A stretch of DNA of 31,304 nucleotides from CAYLVJ01 sp964615425. Lineage in GTDB: Bacteria > Patescibacteriota > Minisyncoccia > Minisyncoccales > CAYTKG01. The notes under the pieces are model-generated. The model was given only the letters and a program-made list of their open reading frames with translations, did not search any database and was not told the origin of the DNA. Positions 14,035 through 20,462 of the stretch are shown piece after piece. Both the position numbers and the translations under genes were made by a program. The stretch lies in NCBI GenBank assembly GCA_964615425.1, contig CAZTOB010000007.1, positions 1 through 31,304 of the forward strand, given 5' to 3'. How positions within the stretch are numbered: the first letter of the stretch is position 1; every line of letters begins with the position of its first letter.

Positions 14035-14862
14035 ATGAAATTTTCTTTTAAAAAAACAAGGTGGGTTATTCTTTTAACTTTAGTTATCCTGGCTGCCTTT
14101 CTAGCAGGAGGAATTATTTTAAAAAACTTCTTTTTTGAAGAAGAGCCCTCAGTTGTTTCTTCCCCGGAAGAAGAAAAAGAAGAAATGAAAAAAATTAAAG
14201 AAATAACTTCAAGTGAAAAAAGAAAAATAGCCGAAAGCGTAGTCCCAGAAGGATCAATCGAGGAAGACAACGGCCTTTTTTACGAAACGTATGACTTAAA
14301 AAAAGATGGTAATTTGGAAATGATAGTTTCAACCTGCTTCAAGGACCTTCCAACAGGAAGAAGTTGTGTGGGGTGGGTTGGCATATTCGAACTTTTTGAA
14401 GATCAAAAGTTCCAAAAAGTGGGAGAGCTTTATTTCAACGAATTGGGGATTTTCTCCTCCATAGATCACATTCCCAGCATAGAAGAAGGCCAGCCTCCTT
14501 TAGACATCAAAGGAGACGGAGAAAAAGAAATCTTGATTTCTTTTTCACACGGAGCTTATACCAATCAATACTTCATTTTAGATATTGACTGGGAAAAAGG
14601 AGAGCTTTCTTCCCTTGAGGGCAGAGATAAAAAGGGAGAGGTCATTTCTCCTTTTGTGTTAAGCTCTGGTGCGTCGGCAATGCATGTTCAAAGTTTTGAG
14701 ATTAAAAACCTTGACGAGGACAAAGCGATGGAGATAATTGAACACCAATGCAACTATCACTACGAAAAAGAAGAAAAAATATGCGAGAACAAGGTATATA
14801 AATGGGATGGTTCTTATCTTAGTTACCACGAAGAACTTTCTAAAAAAATAAATCAAGAATAA
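14035..14862 (+). CDS. Membrane-anchored exported protein with Asp-rich FG-GAP/VCBS-like repeats
   Basis: Protein of 275 residues starting at ATG 14035, preferred over an upstream TTG that overlaps the previous stop. A basic start is followed by one transmembrane helix (about residues 9-29), a Glu/Lys-rich spacer, and an exported domain. The domain has repeated segments of the form Asp-x-Lys/Asp-x-Asp-Gly-x-x-Glu-Met/Ile: YDLKKDGNLEMIVS, LDIKGDGEKEILIS and FEIKNLDEDKAMEIIE. This recalls the calcium-binding loops of FG-GAP/VCBS beta-propellers, though too few repeats are visible for a full propeller. Several Cys are spread over the domain and could form disulfides. It sits between paralog B and the DUF2177 gene. 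I do not recognise a named family; function unknown. Confidence 0.75.
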   Translation: MKFSFKKTRWVILLTLVILAAFLAGGIILKNFFFEEEPSVVSSPEEEKEEMKKIKEITSSEKRKIAESVVPEGSIEEDNGLFYETYDLKKDGNLEMIVSTCFKDLPTGRSCVGWVGIFELFEDQKFQKVGELYFNELGIFSSIDHIPSIEEGQPPLDIKGDGEKEILISFSHGAYTNQYFILDIDWEKGELSSLEGRDKKGEVISPFVLSSGASAMHVQSFEIKNLDEDKAMEIIEHQCNYHYEKEEKICENKVYKWDGSYLSYHEELSKKINQE

Positions 14863-14864
14863 GT

Positions 14865-15260
14865 ATGAATTTTTTAACAACTGCTTTTTATTCCCTCTTT
14901 GTGCTTTTAATCCTTGACTTCTTATGGCTGGGGGTTGTCGCTAAAAACTTTTACCAAAAGCACTTGGGAAATTATTTCTCCGAAAGTTTTAAATTATGGC
15001 CCGCCGCACTGTTTTATCCCCTTTATGCATGCGGCATCACCGTCTTTGTTGTGCTTCCCTCTTTAAGAGCGGGAAAATCATCTGTCGAAACCTTCTTACT
15101 GGGAGCCTTTTTGGGCGTTGTCGCTTACGGAACATATAATTTAACCAATTTATCAACTATTAACAACTGGCCCATTGTAAGTGTATTGGTTGATATGTTT
15201 TGGGGCGGGTTTGTTTCGGGGACCGTGGCCCTTGCTGCTAGTTTTTTAATGAAGATTTAA
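14865..15260 (+). CDS. DUF2177 family membrane protein
   Basis: Protein of 131 residues with four predicted transmembrane helices (about 5-25, 43-65, 78-97 and 106-128). LDFLWLGVVAKNFYQKHLG at the first loop and the motif YGTYNLTNLSTINNWP before the last helix are characteristic of the DUF2177 family, and the length is usual. Biochemical function is unknown. It starts two bases after the preceding gene and ends one base before paralog C, so it belongs to the same operon. No Shine-Dalgarno site; translation may rely on coupling. Confidence 0.9.
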   Translation: MNFLTTAFYSLFVLLILDFLWLGVVAKNFYQKHLGNYFSESFKLWPAALFYPLYACGITVFVVLPSLRAGKSSVETFLLGAFLGVVAYGTYNLTNLSTINNWPIVSVLVDMFWGGFVSGTVALAASFLMKI

Positions 15261-15261
15261 C

Positions 15262-15864
15262 ATGTCTGTTTTAGAAAAAAAGGAAATTGAAAAGTTAAAA
15301 AAGATAAAAGGAGAAGTAAGAGGAATGGCTCTTAAAGGTGATGGGGAGTACATTTTAAAAGAAAAAGGCAAAGAAGGAGTTGAAAGAATAGAGCGGGAAT
15401 TAAAAGAGGCCGGCTTTCCTCTTGAGTTTAAAAAGATGAAGGCAATGCATTTTTATCCTTTAAGCACCGATGCTGCAGCCGTAACTTTAATGAATAAAAT
15501 CTTCGAGTGGAAAAAGGAAGAAATGATCGAACTGGGTTCTTTTCTTTCTAAATCCTCTCTTGTTCTCAGGGTTTTTATGAAACACTTCACCTCCATCGAA
15601 AAGGTGGTAGAAAAAGCTTCCGAAATGTGGCGTAAGAATTATACGGTTGGAGATTTGGAGGTAGAAAAATTCAATAAAAAAGAAGGGAAGCTCGTTGTTA
15701 ACATTAAAAATTTTAAAGCTACACCTTTGTACTGCCCCATTTTCCAAGGTTACCTGGAAAGCGTTACGCAAATGGTTTTAAGTAGACAAGCAAAATGTGA
15801 AGAAACAAAATGCATTTTCAAAAAAGATCCTTATTGTGAATTCACAATAGATTGGACTCCCTAA
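15262..15864 (+). CDS. Hypothetical protein, paralog C of the three-member family
   Basis: Protein of 200 residues, aligning gap-free with paralogs A and B over its whole length. FYP is at 64-66, Cys158 in LYCPIFQGY, Cys179, ETKC with Cys184, and Cys192 where the other two have His. The last strand is CEFTIDW. It begins one base after the DUF2177 stop and is the last gene of its operon, with a terminator seven bases later. Predicted soluble. The His-to-Cys change at 192 is the sort of swap expected at a metal-binding position. It resembles V4R-like domains at its C-terminus, without certainty. Function unknown. Confidence 0.8.
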   Translation: MSVLEKKEIEKLKKIKGEVRGMALKGDGEYILKEKGKEGVERIERELKEAGFPLEFKKMKAMHFYPLSTDAAAVTLMNKIFEWKKEEMIELGSFLSKSSLVLRVFMKHFTSIEKVVEKASEMWRKNYTVGDLEVEKFNKKEGKLVVNIKNFKATPLYCPIFQGYLESVTQMVLSRQAKCEETKCIFKKDPYCEFTIDWTP

Positions 15865-15870
15865 CTTTAA

Positions 15871-15909
15871 AAACCTCTTTTATAATTTGAAAAGAGGTTT
15901 CTTTGTTCT
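15871..15909 (+). terminator. Rho-independent terminator of the paralog B-C operon
   Basis: AAACCTCTTTT (15871-15881) pairs perfectly with AAAAGAGGTTT (15890-15900) around an eight-base loop, followed by the T-rich CTTTGTTCT. The loop and 3' arm contain the candidate -35 of rlmN. Confidence 0.75.
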
Positions 15910-15914
15910 ACAAT
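15887..15914 (+). promoter_or_regulatory. Promoter of rlmN, overlapping the preceding terminator
   Basis: TTGAAA (15887-15892), 16-base spacer, TACAAT (15909-15914), then nine bases to the rlmN ATG at 15924. The -35 lies in the terminator hairpin and the -10 just past its tail, the same arrangement as at uvrB. The mRNA would be leaderless or have a leader of only a few bases. Confidence 0.6.
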
Positions 15915-15923
15915 TAAATCAAG

Positions 15924-16916
15924 ATGGATTGGAAAAAAGTTATAGAAATATTGAAAAACAAAAAAGACTTTCGGATAGAGCAGGCCAAGCGTGCTGTTTT
16001 CAAGGAAAGAATAAGGGGGTGGGAAGAAGCAACCACCCTTCCCGAAAGTTTAAGAACCCGACTTCAAAAAGAGGCTCCCTTGAAGATAAAGGGGAAGACG
16101 ATTGAGTCTAAAAATGAAAGAGTTAAAAAAGCTCTTATCACCCTAAAAGACGGAGAGAAAGTAGAAAGTGTTCTTATGAAGCACGGAGAAAACCACAACA
16201 CCGTCTGCGTTTCCTCCCAGATAGGGTGCCCCTTAAAATGTGCTTTTTGTCTTACGGGGAAAATGGGATTTAAAAGAAACTTAACTGCCTCTGAGATAGT
16301 TGTCCAAGTACTTTTCTTTCAACGTCTTTTGGGTGAAAAGCCGGTCAGTAACGTTGTTTTTATGGGAATGGGAGAGCCCTTCTTAAACTATGAAAACGTT
16401 TTAAAAGCGATTGAAATGTTAAACGATCCAGAGGGGCTGAAGATAGGGGCCAGAAAAATATCCTTGTCCACAGTCGGTATTCCGCAAAAAATCAAAAGCT
16501 TTGCTGAGTTTCCTATCCAGGCTAACTTGGCAGTCTCACTACACGCTCCCAGCAACTTACTCCGGAATAGGCTTATACCTATTAACCGTAAACACCCCAT
16601 AGAAGAAGTTTTTGAGGCGGTTGACTTTTACATTAAAAAAACTAACAGAAAGGTAATGATTGAGTATTTAATGTTAAAGGGGGTGAACGATAACTTAAAG
16701 CAAGCCCAAAAACTTTTTGAACTCGTTCAAGGAAAACTTGTAATGATAAATCTCATCTCTTACAACCCGACGGGAGATTTTAAGCCCAGTCCGCAGGAAA
16801 GAATAAGCCGTTTTAAAGGTTTTCTAAACGAAAAAGGGATAGAAACAGTCCAAAGATACAAGTTTGGGCGAGACATTAAAGCCGCCTGCGGACAACTGGC
16901 GAATAAAAATAATTAG
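15924..16916 (+). CDS. rlmN: Dual-specificity 23S rRNA/tRNA adenine C2 methyltransferase
   Basis: Radical-SAM enzyme that methylates C2 of adenine in 23S rRNA (and in some tRNAs). Length is 330 residues, normal to slightly short. The CxxxCxxC iron-sulfur motif is at Cys102, Cys106 and Cys109 (GCPLKCAFCLTG), followed by MGMGEPFLNYENV, the SAM-binding glycine stretch. LSTVGIP and NLAVSLHAP follow, then INLISYNPTG, and the catalytic C-terminal Cys322 in AACGQLA. The N-terminal RNA-binding part is short and helical. The start at 15924 fits the nearby promoter. It leads a long operon; the next gene starts two bases after its stop. Confidence 0.96.
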   Translation: MDWKKVIEILKNKKDFRIEQAKRAVFKERIRGWEEATTLPESLRTRLQKEAPLKIKGKTIESKNERVKKALITLKDGEKVESVLMKHGENHNTVCVSSQIGCPLKCAFCLTGKMGFKRNLTASEIVVQVLFFQRLLGEKPVSNVVFMGMGEPFLNYENVLKAIEMLNDPEGLKIGARKISLSTVGIPQKIKSFAEFPIQANLAVSLHAPSNLLRNRLIPINRKHPIEEVFEAVDFYIKKTNRKVMIEYLMLKGVNDNLKQAQKLFELVQGKLVMINLISYNPTGDFKPSPQERISRFKGFLNEKGIETVQRYKFGRDIKAACGQLANKNN

Positions 16917-16917
16917 A

Positions 16918-17982
16918 ATGAAAATACTACACACAGCGGACTTACATCTAAGGGAAGGCGAGAAAGATCGATGGGATGCGCTTTCCGAAATTTTAAGTTT
17001 GGGAAAAGAAGAAAAAGTAGATGCGGTAATTTTTTCCGGTGATTTTTTTGACGCCCGGGTAGAGTCAGAAAAAATCCGGCCTAAACTTGGGGAGATTTTC
17101 TCCCAAAACAATCTCGATATTATTCTTTTACCCGGGAACCATGATCAAAAAGCTTTCAGAGAGGGTCTTTTTTTTGGAGGAGACGTCAAAGTAATAAACA
17201 ACTTTGATACACCTGTAAGTTATCCGAATCTCGACATATGGGGAATTCCTTTTTATGAAGAAAGCCAGGAGGAGATTTTAGAAAAATTAGCCTTCTTAAA
17301 AAACAACCTTGACAAGAAGAAAAAGAATATTCTTTTGTACCACGGTGAATTGCTGGATCTTTTTTACTCGCCAAAAGATTACGGAAAGGAAGGGAAGGAA
17401 AGATACATGCCCGCCAAACTTTCTTTCTTTGAAAAAACTGGGTTTGATTACGTTTTGGCGGGACACTTTCATACGCAGTTTCAATCCGTTAAATTCGACT
17501 CCGATTCTTACTTTGTTTATCCCGGATCCCCGGTTTCAATCACCAAAAGAGAAACCGGGAAAAGAAAGGTTAATGTTTTTAAGCTGGGAGAACTTCCTCA
17601 AAAAATAGAGTTGAACACAAAACATTTTGAAAAGATAGAAGTAAAGCTAAGTCCCGAAGGAAAAATAAGTCCAGTCAAAATAATAGAAGAAAAGCTTGAA
17701 AAACTTTCTTCTTCCGCTAAAGCCCTTATAAAAGTAAGCGGGTTTTTTGATGCTCAAAAAATAGGCTCAACCGAAAAAGAAATTGCCGAGGAGATGGAAA
17801 AAATAAAAGATAAAAAAAGTGTGAGCGAGCTGGATTACCGGATCCGGGACGTAAGTTGGATTCTGGAAAAAGAGGTTTTTTTAAAGTTTGAAAAACTACT
17901 TGAAAAAATTAAAAAACCACAAAAAGACGAGATAAGAGAAATAGTGATTAAGGCCATGAGCAAAGCTTATGAAAATAGATAG
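16918..17982 (+). CDS. Metallophosphoesterase, SbcD/Mre11/YhaO-like nuclease subunit
   Basis: Protein of 354 residues. I start at ATG 16918; the frame extends back to a TTG inside rlmN, but the family N-terminus is MKILHTADLHL. Calcineurin-like phosphoesterase metal ligands are all visible: Asp8 and His10 (ADLH), Asp42 (SGDFFDA), Asn74-His75-Asp76 (GNHDQ), the YHGE histidine, and GHFH near residue 185. The C-terminal part is helical and basic. It overlaps by 14 bases with an SbcC-like ATPase gene, so the two should form a DNA end-processing complex, as SbcCD and Mre11/Rad50 do. Given the membrane-spanning partner, YhaO of the YhaO/YhaN pair is the closest named model. Function as a DNA nuclease is inferred from family and context. 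Confidence 0.88.
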   Translation: MKILHTADLHLREGEKDRWDALSEILSLGKEEKVDAVIFSGDFFDARVESEKIRPKLGEIFSQNNLDIILLPGNHDQKAFREGLFFGGDVKVINNFDTPVSYPNLDIWGIPFYEESQEEILEKLAFLKNNLDKKKKNILLYHGELLDLFYSPKDYGKEGKERYMPAKLSFFEKTGFDYVLAGHFHTQFQSVKFDSDSYFVYPGSPVSITKRETGKRKVNVFKLGELPQKIELNTKHFEKIEVKLSPEGKISPVKIIEEKLEKLSSSAKALIKVSGFFDAQKIGSTEKEIAEEMEKIKDKKSVSELDYRIRDVSWILEKEVFLKFEKLLEKIKKPQKDEIREIVIKAMSKAYENR

Positions 17983-20257
17983 TTTTTTTATAAGAAAATA
18001 CGGACCGCTGGAAAAAAGAGGAGAGTTTGATCTTTCCCAATTTACTCTTTTTTATGGAGACAACGAAACAGGAAAAAGCTTAACTATTGACGCTTTGGTT
18101 AAAATGATTCTTGAGAAAAAAGCAGATTCCTTTAGAAGGATAAACCGGGTGGATCATTATCCCGAAGGTTATGTTTTTTTAAAGAGAAAAAACGAAAGAA
18201 TAAAACTTCCGGAGAAAGGATCACTGCTTGATTTTTTGCCCGTGACCGCAGAAGAATGCGAAAATATATTTGTGATAAGAGACAGTGAATTGGGCATCGG
18301 AGAAGAAGAAAGAGAAGAAAAAAACTTTTATAAAAAAGTAACCGACAAATTAACGGGGCTTAAAACAGGAGAGATAGAAAGTATTAAAAAGGAGTTAAGA
18401 GAGTTGTCTCATCTTACCCCGCACAACCAATTAAAAAACACCAAGGAAAATAACTATCTTAAAAACAGAGTGGAGAAAGTCAAACAATTGACAAAAAGAA
18501 TCCACGACTTAAAGAAAGAGTTTCATGAGCGAAAATTTTCAAAACAGTTGGAAAATCTTCAAAGTTTAAAAGAAAGAATAAAAACAGAGGAAGAAAAGCT
18601 TAAAGACTTAAGAGTCAAAAGGCAGTGGGAGGTTTTTGAAAGTGCCAAAAACCTGCTGGAAAAAATTGAAAGTAAAAAATCAAAGCTGGAAGAGTTGAAA
18701 AATTTCAATTCCAAAAGAAAAGATGAGTGGCTTAAAAAAGAAATTAAAAAAGAGTCTCTTGAAAAAGAGGTTGAGAAGCAAGAAAAAAAGATAAAATTAT
18801 TGGAGAGGAACTTGAGTGAGTTAATAAAAGAAGAAAGAGAAGAAAAAGTTAGAAAGACAAAATTAGCAAAAAAAATGGAGAAAGCAGAAAGAGATATCGC
18901 GCCCCTTCTTTTTCAAAACAAATGGGACCGGCTTTTTGGCTTTTTAAATAGAAAAAGCAACGTTTTCGGTGTATTGAGTCTAATTTTGGTCTTGGGAGCC
19001 TTTGGGTTGCTCTTTAGCGGAGAGATGTTTTACCCAGCGCTTGTCATGATCGTTTTTAACTTTTTTTGGTTAATCGCTATTCTGGCAGGCGGCTGGCGGA
19101 AAGAAATAAAAAGAGGAAAGTTGGAAAAAGAACTGGAGAAATTGGGATGGAAAGAAAAAGCCATAGAAAAGCTTAAAGAAAAAATCAAAAAAACAAGAGA
19201 AGAGTTGGATAAGAGAGAAAAAATGTACGCACAGTTAAGCCAAGATCTTGAGATTAAAAAAAGGGAATTTAAAAAAGAAAAAGCTGTTAAAAAAGAGCTA
19301 GAAGATAATTTAAAAAGAATTGAGTCCGAAATAGAAAAATTTAAAAAAGAAGCGGGGGTGGAGAGTTTAAAAGAATACCAGCATTATCTCGAGCAAAAAA
19401 TAAAAAAGCAAGAGAAGATAAAGGAAAACACCGCTGTTTTAAAAAACATAGTTCCGGGAATAAAAACAAATGAAAACATTTCTTTTTGGAGAAGCACGGT
19501 AAAAAAATTAAAACCCAAAGAAGAGAAAAGACAAGGGAGGGGCGAAGAAAAAATAGAAAAGGTGGAAGGCCGCCTTGAAAAGTTAAAGAATGAAAAGTTA
19601 AAAAAAGAACAAGAACTGAAAAAGATTAAAAAAAGAATGGATCATTTGAAAAGAGAGGTTAACGAAGTTTTGCCCCCCCAAAAAAGAATCGATTATCTTG
19701 AAACCGTCAGTGACTTAAAAGAGGTTGAAGAAAAGTTAAAAATTTTTAAAACAAAGGCTGATAAAAGAAAGCAAAATGCCGTAAAAGCTCTTAAAATATT
19801 TGAAAAACTGAAAGAAAAAGAAGAAGAAAAAATATCGCATCTTTTTGAAGAAGAAAACGACATTTCTGAATACTTTAAGAAAATAACTAACGGGAGGTAT
19901 CAAAACGTTTTCTTTGATCAAAAAAAGAATAAAATAAAAGTAGAAAGAGCTGACGGCAAGGTTTTGGGGGCTGAGAAACTTTCCGGGGGAACGTACGACC
20001 AACTCTATTTTGTTATCCGGTTTGCTTTAGGAGAAAAAATTCTCGGCTTGGAAAAAGGTTTTTTCATTTTAGACGATCCTTTTGTTAAAGCGGATGAGAA
20101 GCGCTTGAAAAAGAGCTTCGAAATGCTTTATAATTTCACAAGCTGGGGGTGGCAGATAATTTATTTCACCGCTAAAAAAGACGCCCTAGGGGCGCTTGAT
20201 AAAAGAAAAAAAGAAACAAAGATTATAAAATTACCCGCTTTAAAAATTAATCAATAA
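17969..20257 (+). CDS. SbcC/Rad50-like coiled-coil ATPase with central transmembrane hairpin (YhaN-like)
   Basis: Protein of 762 residues. The N-terminal ATPase half has Walker A GDNETGKS at residues 30-37. Two very long Lys/Glu-rich coiled-coil arms follow, and the C-terminal half has the ABC signature LSGGTYDQL (about residue 671) and Walker B FFILDDPF (about 698). At the turn between the arms, where SbcC and Rad50 have a CxxC zinc hook, there is no CxxC. Instead two hydrophobic helices (about residues 330-375) form a membrane hairpin, as in YhaN-type proteins. The gene overlaps its metallophosphoesterase partner by 14 bases. The complex would act on DNA at the membrane; that is inference. 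The protein has only one Cys. Confidence 0.86.
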   Translation: MKIDSFFIRKYGPLEKRGEFDLSQFTLFYGDNETGKSLTIDALVKMILEKKADSFRRINRVDHYPEGYVFLKRKNERIKLPEKGSLLDFLPVTAEECENIFVIRDSELGIGEEEREEKNFYKKVTDKLTGLKTGEIESIKKELRELSHLTPHNQLKNTKENNYLKNRVEKVKQLTKRIHDLKKEFHERKFSKQLENLQSLKERIKTEEEKLKDLRVKRQWEVFESAKNLLEKIESKKSKLEELKNFNSKRKDEWLKKEIKKESLEKEVEKQEKKIKLLERNLSELIKEEREEKVRKTKLAKKMEKAERDIAPLLFQNKWDRLFGFLNRKSNVFGVLSLILVLGAFGLLFSGEMFYPALVMIVFNFFWLIAILAGGWRKEIKRGKLEKELEKLGWKEKAIEKLKEKIKKTREELDKREKMYAQLSQDLEIKKREFKKEKAVKKELEDNLKRIESEIEKFKKEAGVESLKEYQHYLEQKIKKQEKIKENTAVLKNIVPGIKTNENISFWRSTVKKLKPKEEKRQGRGEEKIEKVEGRLEKLKNEKLKKEQELKKIKKRMDHLKREVNEVLPPQKRIDYLETVSDLKEVEEKLKIFKTKADKRKQNAVKALKIFEKLKEKEEEKISHLFEEENDISEYFKKITNGRYQNVFFDQKKNKIKVERADGKVLGAEKLSGGTYDQLYFVIRFALGEKILGLEKGFFILDDPFVKADEKRLKKSFEMLYNFTSWGWQIIYFTAKKDALGALDKRKKETKIIKLPALKINQ

Positions 20258-20261
20258 AAAC

Positions 20262-20462
20262 ATGAAAAAAATATATAAAAGCAGAAAGAACAAAGTTTTA
20301 ACCGGACTCTTCGGGGGAGTAGGGGATTATTTTGAAGTTGACCCTTCATTGATCAGAGTCGTTTGGTTGTTTTTAGTTTTCTTCACAGGCTTTATTCCTG
20401 GAGTATTCTTTTACATCTTCGCTTCTCTTGTTATTCCTAACAAGCCAAACCAAAATCAATGA
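20262..20462 (+). CDS. PspC domain small membrane protein
   Basis: Protein of 66 residues consisting of just a PspC domain: KIYKSRKNKVLTGLFGGVGD, YFEVDPSLIRVVWL, then a hydrophobic hairpin and an IFASLVIP ending. PspC proteins sense or relay envelope stress; single-domain copies like this are common and their partners are often unknown. It begins four bases after the ATPase gene and its stop overlaps the next start (ATGA). No Shine-Dalgarno site. Confidence 0.93.
   Translation: MKKIYKSRKNKVLTGLFGGVGDYFEVDPSLIRVVWLFLVFFTGFIPGVFFYIFASLVIPNKPNQNQ

Noticed and set aside
17969..20257. Zinc hook (CxxC) of a classic SbcC
   Set aside because: Only one Cys is seen in the protein; the apex of the coiled coil is a hydrophobic hairpin instead.
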